NCBI GenBank assembly: GCA_016720905.1
Contig: JADKJT010000002.1
Coordinates: 372,001 to 436,000, forward strand
DNA: 64,000 nucleotides
Origin: Gemmatimonadaceae bacterium
GTDB taxonomy: Bacteria; Gemmatimonadota; Gemmatimonadetes; Gemmatimonadales; Gemmatimonadaceae
Reading direction: 5' to 3'
Both the position numbers and the translations under genes were made by a program. The notes beneath the pieces are model-generated. The model searched no databases. It saw nothing but the letters and a program-made list of their open reading frames with translations, and had not been told where the DNA came from. Below are positions 37,101 to 43,861 of this stretch, one piece after another. Within the stretch, counting starts at the first letter, position 1. Each line of letters starts with the position of its first letter.

Positions 37101-37986
37101 GGGTTCCATGCAAGGGGAATCGGCGTCTCGACAGCAAGAACGCGCATTGGGTCAAACGCGCGAATTGGTGCAGAATCTCGAGTCATTGCGCCAGCGTGTT
37201 GCGGACAAACAGCAGGCGGGTCAAGGGCAGCAAGGGCAGCAAGGGCAGCAAGGACAGCAGGGACAGCAGGGACAGCAGGGACAGCAGGGGCAGCAGGGGC
37301 AGCAGGGACAGCAGGGACAGCAGGGACAGCAGGGCCAGCAGGGACAACAGGGGCGGCAAGGACAGCAAGGCCAGCAAGGCCAGCAAGGCCAGCAAGGCCA
37401 GCAAGGCCAGCAAGGCCAGCAAGGCCAGCAAGGCCAGCAAGGCCAGCAAGGCCAGCAAGGCCAGCAAGGCCAGCAAGGCCAGCAAGGCCAAGGGCAGGGC
37501 CAGAATCAAGGCGGACAGCCAGGTGGTCGCGGCAACAACAGCAACACCCCTCGGCCCGGTGGCACGCCCAACAATCAGTTCGGCGGCGGCAACCCCAACG
37601 GTGCGCCCCGAGCCGGACAGCAGATGCCGGCAGGAGATATCCAACAGTTCACGCGCGAATTCCGCCTGCGGCGCGAAAACGCCGAAGGATTGCGACGTGA
37701 ACTCGCGCAGCAGGGCGTGAACACGCGAGAGCTCGATCAGGCCATCGAGAACTTGCGACAGTTGGAGAATTCACGTGCGTTCAACGACCCCAAAGCTCTG
37801 ACGCAGCTGCAGGGCGCGATGATCGAAGGACTCAAGACCTTCGAGTTCGGTCTCTACCGATCGCTCGGGCTAGGCAACGATGGGCGTCCCGCCCTTGGCT
37901 CCAATGCCCCCGTCCCCGCGGAATACCGCGCGATGATCGAGGAGTATTACCGGAGTCTGGCCGGCAGCACGAAGAAGAAGCCGTGA
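34195..37986 (+). CDS. DUF4175-like membrane protein with long coiled coil and Gly-Gln-Gln array
   Basis: A 1263-residue protein. Three hydrophobic helices lie in the first ~180 residues (LLESLVWIVIAVILAVLATI, a second near 60, and LLGGLGVVAALLFILGPAAI). Ig-like beta domains and a very long Gln/Arg/Glu/Ala-rich coiled coil follow, with Gly-rich breaks (runs of 8-10 Gly near 515 and 650) and a tandem array of Gly-Gln-Gln triplets near 1010-1098. A helical C-terminal domain (IQQFTREFRLRRENAEGLRREL) ends the chain. Layout and position at the end of a MoxR/VWA cluster match DUF4175-like proteins; this copy is longer than usual because of the low-complexity parts. ATG 34195 overlaps the BatA-like stop. 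Function unknown. Confidence 0.82.
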   Translation: MSPDRQLLTTLGVLRRQWRQRVLLESLVWIVIAVILAVLATIIVLRTFSTNDADNARVLLAARVTGYGLIVAAIVRGLILPLLKRASDERFALYVEEHAPQLRQALLTAVQEAHRPEAERVSASLSARLMTRATAAIRPLQERAALERPRMARAGKLLGGLGVVAALLFILGPAAIRDGARLLFVPWATAEAAVPRRLVTVEPGNATVPRGGAIEVHAALVGFAADAADLVFRSDSGAEWTRLPMSRDADSSGFRSRIFDLTSPTEYYVESADIRSPMFRLKVSDLPAVSHMALDLRFPAYSGLPTEHIEDGGDVAAVVGTTVVVHASITRAVKSGQLHFDDGTVVPLVAQGDSVVSGSFVVRKSGFYRVDLETLDGTMVAGSVQYVVDAIPDRAPSVRIEEPGRDTKVSNTDEVTVAVQASDDLGVTKLELRYRVNGGDEKRVPIQDSPQRLPRHARGEHMTLLEELDLSPGDLLAYHAVARDGAGHEGSSDVYFLEVRPFSKNYKQSEQQGGGGGGGGGQQPDSPDGFVQRQREVVAGTFNWLRDSSTTPAKKRREDVTTLTIAQGRLREDVAALAKRLVDRGVAATDTTFAKIQKELESATVEMKASEEQLGRGLGGTALPPEQRALQHLQRAEAMYRDVQVQMGGGGGGGGGGGGQQGQKPEDLADLFELQTDKLRNQYEAVQQQSSQAQPQREVDETLERLKQLANRQQQENERMQRMAEALRQRMGQNSSGGASSGSSGSASAGGANGGNSGGNSGAQRDLAKQAEEEARRLERLSREQNNPELADAARQMQQAADAMRRAATGSSAQGSKALEELNRAARNLEGSKTDATNQGIQKLAQQAKEMESRQREIANDVEAAQAASGEQRSQQMQKLMDRKDALANDVGKLEAEADRLSRDGRRDQPKAAGKLSEAAEAIRDTRLKDKIDFSKNVMRAGSGEYAKSFEGQISENLKDVAERMSQAAGSMQGESASRQQERALGQTRELVQNLESLRQRVADKQQAGQGQQGQQGQQGQQGQQGQQGQQGQQGQQGQQGQQGQQGQQGQQGRQGQQGQQGQQGQQGQQGQQGQQGQQGQQGQQGQQGQQGQQGQQGQGQGQNQGGQPGGRGNNSNTPRPGGTPNNQFGGGNPNGAPRAGQQMPAGDIQQFTREFRLRRENAEGLRRELAQQGVNTRELDQAIENLRQLENSRAFNDPKALTQLQGAMIEGLKTFEFGLYRSLGLGNDGRPALGSNAPVPAEYRAMIEEYYRSLAGSTKKKP
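37225..37487 (+). repeat. 9-base in-frame tandem repeat encoding Gly-Gln-Gln (about 29 units)
   Basis: A 9-base repeat in the DUF4175-like gene gives about 29 consecutive Gly-Gln-Gln triplets, with one Arg substitution near the middle. The first half mixes synonymous variants (CAGGGACAG, CAGGGGCAG, CAAGGGCAG); the second half, from about 37368, is almost pure CAAGGCCAG. That split suggests a recent expansion of one unit type by slippage. Gly at every third position is collagen-like in period but there is no proline. The unit number is likely to vary between strains. Confidence 0.93.
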
Positions 37987-38013
37987 CGCAGAAACGGGAA
38001 ACGAGAGACGGTT

Positions 38014-38048
38014 CCCGTCTCCCGTCTCCCGTCTCCCGTCTCCCGTCT
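38014..38048. repeat. CCCGTCT x5 intergenic repeat with partial inverted arm
   Basis: Five exact copies of CCCGTCT lie in the gap between the convergent DUF4175-like and MsrP genes. Just upstream, ACGGGAAACGAGAGACGG (37994-38011) is partly complementary to the array, so the transcript could fold into a hairpin. A terminator role between convergent genes is possible but there is no T-run. It is the same 7-mer family, inverted, as at 22543-22570. Confidence 0.8.
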
Positions 38049-38054
38049 GCCACA

Positions 38055-38870
38055 TCACGTCCCGCCAAACCACTCGTACCCTTTGTCGCTCCAGTAGCCA
38101 CCGTTGCGCTCGGCCATGAACACCACCTTGGTCAGGTACTTGGTGTTCTTGTAGCCCAGCTTGATCGGGGAGTGCAACCGCGCCGGCGCGCCATATGCCG
38201 GCGTGAGCGCCACGCCATCCTTGGCGTACACCACCATCGTTTGCGGATGCATCGTGCTCTCGATGTCCCAGCTTTCGTGGTAGCCGTCGTCAAACGACTG
38301 GAAATCCACCACGCTCGCCCCGGGCTGCGCGCCGACCACCTTCGCAATCTCGCGCATCGACACGCCGGCAAACTGCGCCACCGCGTTCCATCCTTCCACG
38401 CAGAAATGATTCACACGCTGCTCGACCCGCGGCAGGGCCATGAGCTGGGGCAGCGTGAGCTTCACCGGGTTCCGCACCATCCCGCTGACTTCCAGGGTCC
38501 ATGGTCCGCTCAGCGCCTCGTTATAACTCGGCACCACATCGGAAATGAAGTACGACGGGAATCGTCCTCCCGCCACGACTGCGCCCGGCGATCCGTGATC
38601 CATGGTCGTATGACGCAGCAGCCACTTCTCCACCGACTCGTTCTTGCGCGTCGCGTACGCCAGCGCTTTCTCCGCGCTGCGTGGTCCTGATGAGTTGCAG
38701 GCGGCCAGCCAGGCCAACGCCAATGATGACGCGCTCGCCTTGACGAACGCGCGTCGATCAACGGCGGGCGACACACCGCGCACGGCCCCATCGTCGCGAC
38801 CGGATTCCAGCGCACTGACCGATTGATCGATCAGCGCAATGGCCTTGAGGCGCACTACACGCGACGTCAT
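38055..38870 (-). CDS. MsrP/YedY-like periplasmic molybdopterin oxidoreductase
   Basis: A 271-residue sulfite-oxidase-fold molybdenum enzyme. MsrP reduces methionine sulfoxide in oxidised periplasmic proteins. The N-terminus carries a Tat motif (RRAFVK, Arg39-Arg40) and a following Cys58 in ALAWLAAC, so it is exported folded and may be lipidated. The Mo-ligating Cys157 lies in VNHFCVEGW; later motifs include VDFQSFDDGYHESWD and AYGAPARLHSPIKLGYKNTKY. It is smaller than E. coli MsrP (~330). ATG 38870 overlaps the stop of the cytochrome b gene by four bases. As last gene of a sigma/anti-sigma/cytochrome operon it probably takes electrons from that cytochrome. Repair of oxidised Met is inference. 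Confidence 0.85.
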   Translation of the reverse strand: MTSRVVRLKAIALIDQSVSALESGRDDGAVRGVSPAVDRRAFVKASASSLALAWLAACNSSGPRSAEKALAYATRKNESVEKWLLRHTTMDHGSPGAVVAGGRFPSYFISDVVPSYNEALSGPWTLEVSGMVRNPVKLTLPQLMALPRVEQRVNHFCVEGWNAVAQFAGVSMREIAKVVGAQPGASVVDFQSFDDGYHESWDIESTMHPQTMVVYAKDGVALTPAYGAPARLHSPIKLGYKNTKYLTKVVFMAERNGGYWSDKGYEWFGGT

Positions 38871-39637
38871 GATCCCGCCTCCTCGGTGGTCGTGGCGGCC
38901 ACCGCGTGCACGGAGGCCGGAACCACTGCCTCGCGCACCCGCTTTGGCAGCAAGCCCTGGAACGGACGCGCATTCCGCGCAATCGGCGAGAATCGCTCGT
39001 CGTGCCCGCCGGTGATCATGCTGCGCAAACTGTAGGGGTCGACGCTGATCACCATGAACACGTGGGCCACCGACAGTGCCACCAGCGCCACCATGGCCGA
39101 GAAGTGCCAGTATCTGGCCCAGACATAGCCGCCCAGCAGGTTGGTCAGCCAGCCCAACGACACCGGCTTCCAGATGGCGATGCCGGACACGACAATCATC
39201 GCCGCCAGGATCGGCATCACGAAGTAGGTGGCCTTCTGCATGGCATTGTGCTTGCCATGCGGGGGGTGGTCTTTGCGCCGGTAGAGATAGAACCGGATCA
39301 TCTCCCACGCGTCGCGCGCGTCGCCGCGACGCGGCACGAGGTCCCGCCATTCCCCATGCAGGTGGACGAAGCCGACATACACGAGCCCCGTGGCTACCAG
39401 CACCCACATCATGGCGAAATGCCAATGGCGCGCGCCGCCCAGCCATCCACCAAACGTGAGCCAATCCGGAATGCGTCGACCTTCGAACGGATAGCAACAA
39501 AAGGTCTCGCCCTTTCTCGCGAACGCCGGATAGGCGTTGAAGATGCGCAGGCCGCTTCCCACCATGATCGTAAACGCGAGCGCGTTGATCCAGTGGGTCG
39601 ACCGCACAATCCAGTGGTGCCGTGGGGCGTCACTCAT
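38867..39637 (-). CDS. membrane cytochrome b561/Ni-hydrogenase-type electron donor
   Basis: A 256-residue di-heme cytochrome b of the bacterial b561/HyaC superfamily. Four membrane helices are visible with candidate heme-binding His residues: VRSTHWINALAF, ARHWHFAMMWVLVATGLVYV, ATYFVMPILAAMIVVSGIAI and YWHFSAMVALVALSVAHVFM. It presumably passes electrons from quinol to the MsrP-like enzyme encoded right after it, taking the place of MsrQ; MsrQ itself belongs to a different family. Four-base overlaps join it to the anti-sigma gene and to the molybdoenzyme gene. Confidence 0.87.
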   Translation of the reverse strand: MSDAPRHHWIVRSTHWINALAFTIMVGSGLRIFNAYPAFARKGETFCCYPFEGRRIPDWLTFGGWLGGARHWHFAMMWVLVATGLVYVGFVHLHGEWRDLVPRRGDARDAWEMIRFYLYRRKDHPPHGKHNAMQKATYFVMPILAAMIVVSGIAIWKPVSLGWLTNLLGGYVWARYWHFSAMVALVALSVAHVFMVISVDPYSLRSMITGGHDERFSPIARNARPFQGLLPKRVREAVVPASVHAVAATTTEEAGS

Positions 39638-39948
39638 CTCGAGTTCCCAGGGCTCTGCAGTTCACCTTTCGTCACCAGCATCGCCACCACGTGCTCGCGC
39701 AGCGCCTGTGACTGTGCCGCATCCGGTGTCAGTGTGAGATCGCGGGCTGCGCGCACGGTTTCCAGAAAACGCCGCTCGAACTCGAAGTGCGGCGGGCAGC
39801 GATCGCAATCGGCGAGATGCGCGTCCACCGCACGCCGGTCGACTGATCCGAGTTGACCGTCGAGATAGTCCCACAGCCGCCTGACCGTCTGTTCGCAATC
39901 GAACACCGGGATGCCCGGGGGAACCGCAGGGGACGTCTCGTGCATCAT
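39634..39948 (-). CDS. zinc-finger anti-sigma factor
   Basis: A small 104-residue soluble protein with a putative zinc-finger (zf-HC2, anti-sigma) motif: early FDCEQTVRRLWDYLDGQL and HLADCDRC, providing the His-x3-Cys-x2-Cys type cluster. There is no transmembrane segment, so it is a cytoplasmic, possibly redox-sensing (ZAS/RsrA-like) anti-sigma factor. The start codon overlaps the stop of the ECF sigma gene by four bases, the standard sigma/anti-sigma pairing. Zinc loss on oxidation freeing the sigma factor is a reasonable inference given the reductase downstream. Confidence 0.87.
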   Translation of the reverse strand: MMHETSPAVPPGIPVFDCEQTVRRLWDYLDGQLGSVDRRAVDAHLADCDRCPPHFEFERRFLETVRAARDLTLTPDAAQSQALREHVVAMLVTKGELQSPGNSR

Positions 39949-40526
39949 GCACCTCGTGGGGCGGCGGACGGGAGCAATCCGGCGTCACGGCCGAATTGCA
40001 TCAGGGATTCCTGCAGCACGCGTCGCGCGCGAAACAGCCGCGAACGGACTGTGCCAATGGGGACCTGCATGATCTCGGCGGCGTCCGCATAGTCGTAACC
40101 CTCGAGATCAACCAGCACGACGGCCATCCGCAAAGGCAGACTCAACGCGGTCAGCGCGGTCGCCACCGCGGGGGCCAGATCGAGGCGGTCGAGCAACTGG
40201 ACATCGTCCGACGCGACCAGCTGATTGTGCAGCCGCACCGCGGCCAGCGTTTCGTCCGTCGGATCGCCGTCCAGGGAAACCATCTCACGCGCGTTCCGCT
40301 CACGATCGCGCAGGAACGCGTGCTTGCAGATGGTGAAGAGCCAACGACGCATATCCCCGTCGGGTTGGAACGTGTGTCGACTGCGGAACGCACGGAGATA
40401 CGTCTCCTGCACGAGATCATCCGCATCCGACTCGTCACGGGCGAGCGACCTGGCGAACCGCGCGACATGGTCGAGGCACGCCAGCGCGGCCGTGTCGAAC
40501 TGGGAGCCTGCTTCGGCATCGGTCAC
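39945..40526 (-). CDS. ECF sigma factor
   Basis: A 193-residue ECF (group IV) sigma-70 factor. Region 2 is visible as ARSLARDESDADDLVQETYLRAFRS and RRWLFTICKHAFLRDRER, and region 4 as ALTALSLPLRMAVVLVDLEGYDYADAAEIMQVPIGTVRSRLFRARRVLQ (key parts given). It starts with GTG at 40526. It heads the operon sigma/anti-sigma/cytochrome b/MsrP-like and probably autoregulates it, as ECF factors commonly do. The 280-base gap upstream is shared with the divergent PYP-like gene. Confidence 0.95.
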   Translation of the reverse strand: MTDAEAGSQFDTAALACLDHVARFARSLARDESDADDLVQETYLRAFRSRHTFQPDGDMRRWLFTICKHAFLRDRERNAREMVSLDGDPTDETLAAVRLHNQLVASDDVQLLDRLDLAPAVATALTALSLPLRMAVVLVDLEGYDYADAAEIMQVPIGTVRSRLFRARRVLQESLMQFGRDAGLLPSAAPRGA

Positions 40527-40806
40527 GTCACGAAACTCCGTCCATGGGCTATCGCGGTGACCGAATTCGAGGGGTTGGCCTGCGGGTCGCCCAAGCGGTG
40601 AAGCCGTTAGGGGGCCGGTGAGGGACGTATCCGTGGCGAGGGAAATCAGTTCCCGGGTTCACTCCCCCAATCCGCTGTCGCGCCGCCAGTCGGCGACGAG
40701 TTCCAGCCACCCCTCAAGTCCGCAGTGGGCCAATCCGAACCTTAATACTCGGACGTCTGCCGACCTCGAAGCCGGGGATGGCCGTCCAGGCCCGAAAGGT
40801 CGCGTC
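40527..40806. promoter_or_regulatory. divergent intergenic region between the sigma operon and the PYP-like gene
   Basis: 280 bases with no convincing gene; the forward frame is open but does not look like protein. It must carry promoters for both sides. A short palindrome GGGAAATCAGTTCCC sits at 40640-40654; its arms resemble the GGAA core of ECF -35 elements on either strand, but I could not place a matching -10 at normal spacing. A purine run (GAAAGG) ends 6 bases before the PYP-like ATG. Confidence 0.45.
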
Positions 40807-41250
40807 ATGTCCCTCGAGACCACCACCCGGATGCTGGCACCCTTCCTCGACCGATTCTCGGACGAGGAACTGGACGCGATCCCCTACGGAGTGGTCCAGT
40901 TGGACCCCGAGGGGCGGGTGCTCTCGTTCAACCTCGCCGAGGCGTACGAACTGGGGTGGGCGGAGGGGCGTCCCATCGGACGCGACTTCTTCAATGAGGT
41001 GGCGCCGTCGGCGTTCGTGGCCGACGTCTACGGGCGATATGTCGAGGCGTTGGCCTCGCGTCATCTCGACGACGTATTCCGGTTCACGTTCTCGCACCTG
41101 TTCATGCCGCGCACGGTGTTGATGCGCATGTACTACTCCATCCGCACCGGCACGGTGTGGATCTTCACCGCCAACCCAGACGGTTCGGCCATTGGCACCA
41201 ATGCGCCGGTGTGCGACGTACGCGACGGGCCGCAACACCGGGTGGCCTGA
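40807..41250 (+). CDS. photoactive-yellow-protein-like PAS protein without chromophore cysteine
   Basis: A 147-residue single PAS domain that lines up along its length with photoactive yellow protein at an offset of one: IPYGVVQLDPEGRVLSFN (PYP FGAIQLDGDGNILQYN), GRDFFNEVAPS (PYP GKNFFKDVAPC), VYGRYVEAL, and VFRFTFSHLFMPRTVLMRMYY to VWIFTAN. Glu45 matches PYP Glu46, Phe41 replaces Tyr42, and Ser68 replaces the coumarate-binding Cys69. It therefore cannot attach the usual chromophore and may bind another ligand or act as a protein switch. Start ATG 40807 has AAAGG six bases upstream. No output domain is attached; ~25 extra residues follow the PAS core. Confidence 0.8.
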   Translation: MSLETTTRMLAPFLDRFSDEELDAIPYGVVQLDPEGRVLSFNLAEAYELGWAEGRPIGRDFFNEVAPSAFVADVYGRYVEALASRHLDDVFRFTFSHLFMPRTVLMRMYYSIRTGTVWIFTANPDGSAIGTNAPVCDVRDGPQHRVA

Positions 41251-41289
41251 CACACAGCCCCTGCGGTACGTCGGTGGTCCGGTCATGAA

Positions 41290-42516
41290 TCACGACGCGT
41301 AGCAAAGCACTTCGCGTACGCGCTCGCCCCACCCGTCGACGGTCGTCCACCTGGCCACCACGGCCGCATCAATGGCGTCGGGCGTTGACTCGAAGACCGC
41401 ACGGATATCGCGCCGCCCGACCAGCCGTTCGAAGTGCCCGGTGCCGCCGGGATTGGCGGCAGTCGGATACGCAGCCCACTGAAACTGCCCGTCGTGAGTG
41501 CTGGCGATTGCCGCCATCAGCAACAGACCCAGCGCCACAATGCCAGGCCTACTCGCCGTCGCCCGGTTGACCTGAATGCTCTGGCACAATTCGCCCTTGT
41601 ACGGTGCCATGGTCGGCGTGAAGTGCTGCGCGGTGCACCCAGTGTTCGGCGACAACCGGGCAATTGCCTGCAGCACACGTGCGCTATCCAGCCACGGGGC
41701 ACCCACCCACTGAAACGGTCCATCGGTGCCGCGACCAACGCTGAGGTTCGTGGCCTCGAAAAGACACAGTCCGGGGTAGCATCGGGCGCTGTCGTACGTG
41801 GGCATGGCCGGGGACGTCGGCACCCAGGTCAATCCGGTGTCCGTCCAGTGCATCGCCCGACGCCAGCCAGCACATCGCACCACGGTGAGCGCGACCGCCG
41901 GAAACCGTTCGCGTTGCCACAATCGCGCGAGTTCCCCGAGCGTGAGTTGATGTCGCACGGGGATGACGTCCTCGCCGACGAATGAGCGGGTGGCGAGATC
42001 CAGCATCGGCCCCTCCGCCTGCGACAGCTCACCACCCAGCGGATTTGGCCGATCAAGCACCACCACTGGCACACCGGCGTCTTCGCAGGCCGCCAGCACG
42101 TGGTACAGCGTCCAGGTATAGGTATAGAACCGGGCACCGACGTCCGGAATGTCATAGAGCACGGCATCCACGTCACGGAGCGATTCTGCAGTAGGGCGCA
42201 TATGGTGGCCGTACAACGACACCACCGGAAGCCCGGTGCGTGTGTCGAAGTCATCAGGCACCGCCGCGCCATCGGCGGCCGTTGCCGACAGCCCGTGCTC
42301 CGGACCGAAGAGTCGCACCAGCGGAACGCCGGCGTCGAGCATGGCCACGCGCGACAGCGCCGTCGTGTCGGCGGCCAGGCGGGCGGCGTCGTTGGTCACC
42401 AGTGCGACCCGTCGCGCGCCGGCCAAAAGCGACGGGTTACCGCACAGTCGATCGACCCCGAATTGGACGTGAGTGGACACGTGACAATGTTGTTCACATC
42501 CGATCGCCCTCGCCAT
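41290..42516 (-). CDS. DUF1343 / NamZ-like exo-beta-N-acetylmuramidase
   Basis: A 408-residue DUF1343 protein. The family founder NamZ removes terminal MurNAc from peptidoglycan fragments. Conserved segments visible: ARRVALVTND near the start, LFGPEHGLSA, DIPDVGARFYTYTWTLYHVL, VLDRPNPLGG, and FEATNLSVGRGTDGPFQWVGAPW. Length is normal. No signal peptide or lipobox is seen, so it may be cytoplasmic and act on imported muropeptides, unlike secreted NamZ. ATG 42516 has AAGGAGG about 14 bases upstream; a GTG 36 bases inside is an alternative start. No other peptidoglycan-recycling genes are near. Confidence 0.85.
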   Translation of the reverse strand: MARAIGCEQHCHVSTHVQFGVDRLCGNPSLLAGARRVALVTNDAARLAADTTALSRVAMLDAGVPLVRLFGPEHGLSATAADGAAVPDDFDTRTGLPVVSLYGHHMRPTAESLRDVDAVLYDIPDVGARFYTYTWTLYHVLAACEDAGVPVVVLDRPNPLGGELSQAEGPMLDLATRSFVGEDVIPVRHQLTLGELARLWQRERFPAVALTVVRCAGWRRAMHWTDTGLTWVPTSPAMPTYDSARCYPGLCLFEATNLSVGRGTDGPFQWVGAPWLDSARVLQAIARLSPNTGCTAQHFTPTMAPYKGELCQSIQVNRATASRPGIVALGLLLMAAIASTHDGQFQWAAYPTAANPGGTGHFERLVGRRDIRAVFESTPDAIDAAVVARWTTVDGWGERVREVLCYAS

Positions 42517-42631
42517 GCCGCCGTCCGCAGTCCTCCTTGCCGGAACCGTCCGGGCACCGCACGTTCTCCTTGCGTGAGCGAAACTCCCCGCGCGTCGGGT
42601 TGGCGCGTCCTAATTGGCCGAGGATGAATCC

Positions 42632-42886
42632 ATGGGTCTCATTTGGACACTGTGCATCGGTTTGGTCGCGGGTGCGATTGCCAAGTTCCTCATGCCGGGG
42701 AAGGATCCCGGCGGCTTCATCATCACGATTGTCCTCGGTGTGGCCGGTGCGTTTGTCGGCACCTGGCTGGGTCAGATGCTGGGGTGGTATGACCAGGGCG
42801 CGCAGGCGGGGCTGATCGCCAGCGTCATCGGCGCCATGATCCTGCTGTTCGTGTACCGACTGATCAAAGGCAAGCAGACCCCGTAG
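42632..42886 (+). CDS. GlsB/YeaQ/YmgE-family small membrane protein
   Basis: An 84-residue protein with three hydrophobic helices (LIWTLCIGLVAGAIAKFLMP, FIITIVLGVAGAFVGTWLGQML, GLIASVIGAMILLFVYRLI), typical of the transglycosylase-associated/GlsB stress family. Gly-rich helix motifs and the PGKDPGG loop are conserved. Members are stress induced in many bacteria; molecular role unknown. It stands alone between the NamZ gene and a large hairpin. ATG 42632 is chosen over an upstream in-frame start at 42614 because the family N-terminus begins with this Met-Gly. Confidence 0.88.
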   Translation: MGLIWTLCIGLVAGAIAKFLMPGKDPGGFIITIVLGVAGAFVGTWLGQMLGWYDQGAQAGLIASVIGAMILLFVYRLIKGKQTP

Positions 42887-42937
42887 CGATCTCGGCACCG
42901 AACTGGGCCAGGCGCAGCGGTGGTACGGCTACACAAT

Positions 42938-42980
42938 CAAGGGCATTATCTGGGACCTCAGTGACCAGATAATGCCCTTG
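42938..42980. terminator. 16-base perfect inverted repeat between convergent genes
   Basis: CAAGGGCATTATCTGG at 42938-42953 and its exact reverse complement at 42965-42980, with an 11-base loop. It stands in the gap between convergent glsB and VOC genes, so it can serve both directions as a terminator hairpin. There is no T-run directly after the stem; a T6 lies about 22 bases further on. The AT-rich core is unlike the flanking sequence, so an inserted repeat element is an alternative. Confidence 0.6.
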
Positions 42981-43011
42981 TATGCGGCGCTGTTCTTCAC
43001 GTTTTTTCGCG

Positions 43012-43794
43012 TCAAGCGGCTGATGTGACCGCCGTATACTGAATGGTGTAGAACATGACCCCCTGCGGTGAGATGATCCCGCAGAAGCGACCAACGCCTG
43101 GAATGTCGCGCACCGGCACGCAGATCGAACCACCGCGTGCCACCGCGTCGCCTGCGGTCGCGTCGATGTCGTTCACGGTGAAGTACACTGCCCAGTGCGG
43201 CGGCATGGAACCCATTTCCGGCGTGATCTGCATCATGCCCGCGACCGCCTCGTTCCCCAGCTTGAAACTCGTATAGGGCGCGCCCGGCATGGACATGACC
43301 TCGGTGGTCCAACCGAACAGCTGTGTATAGAACGCGGCCGCACCGTCGACATTGGTGGTCCTGGCTTCAAACCAGCTTGGCGCGCCGTGGAGCGTGCTGT
43401 CCGCCTCCATACCCGGTGACTGGCTGGGCTGCCACAGGTCGATATTGGCCCCGTTTGGGTCGCGACAGTCGGCCATGCGGCCTTGGGGGCCAATGTCGAA
43501 GGCCGGTTGCGCCGTCCCGCCGAGGGCATTGACGCTGGCCACCATCGCGTCGGCGTTGTCGACCCTGACCATGACGCCGATCCCGGGCGGCGTGCCGGGA
43601 GGCGTATTGGGGCCGTCCAGGTCGAACATGCCCCCAATGTCTCGCCCACTCACCTGGACGCGGTGTCCCATGCCTGGGATCTCAAGGTAGGTCCAACCGA
43701 GCAGTGCACCGAAGAACTCGCGCGCGGCGCCTGGGTGCGGCGTGAGGATATTGATCCAGCAGAAATCGCCCGTCTTTCGAGCGCCCGTCGTCAT
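43012..43794 (-). CDS. VOC (glyoxalase/bleomycin-resistance-like) protein with two domains
   Basis: A 260-residue protein made of two consecutive VOC modules. Module 1: FCWINILTPHPGAAREFFGALLGWTY to DPNGANIDLWQP. Module 2: PSWFEARTTNVDGAAAFYTQLFGWTT to SPQGVMFYTIQYT. Paired modules of this kind build one metal-binding cup. The activity cannot be named; the family includes glyoxalases, dioxygenases and antibiotic-binding proteins. ATG 43794 is chosen because AGGAGGA lies 7 bases upstream; the longer open frame to 44190 runs over the next gene in another frame. Confidence 0.87.
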   Translation of the reverse strand: MTTGARKTGDFCWINILTPHPGAAREFFGALLGWTYLEIPGMGHRVQVSGRDIGGMFDLDGPNTPPGTPPGIGVMVRVDNADAMVASVNALGGTAQPAFDIGPQGRMADCRDPNGANIDLWQPSQSPGMEADSTLHGAPSWFEARTTNVDGAAAFYTQLFGWTTEVMSMPGAPYTSFKLGNEAVAGMMQITPEMGSMPPHWAVYFTVNDIDATAGDAVARGGSICVPVRDIPGVGRFCGIISPQGVMFYTIQYTAVTSAA

Positions 43795-43861
43795 GTCGTC
43801 CTCCTCCATGTGGAAGGGGGAAATCGTCGCCTTGCCCAACGATGGCGTCAAGGCGCGCCAA

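Noticed and set aside
37183..37644. Minus-strand open frame with long Ala-Leu-Leu repeats
   Set aside because: It is the antisense of the Gly-Gln-Gln array; its repeat is only a by-product of the 9-base unit.
38867..39500. N-terminal extension of the MsrP-like protein to 39500
   Set aside because: The extension is the shadow of the cytochrome b gene in another frame; the Tat signal starts at 38870.
42938..42980. Insertion sequence end or transposon remnant
   Set aside because: No transposase frame, no target duplication and no partner end are visible; hairpin between convergent genes is enough.
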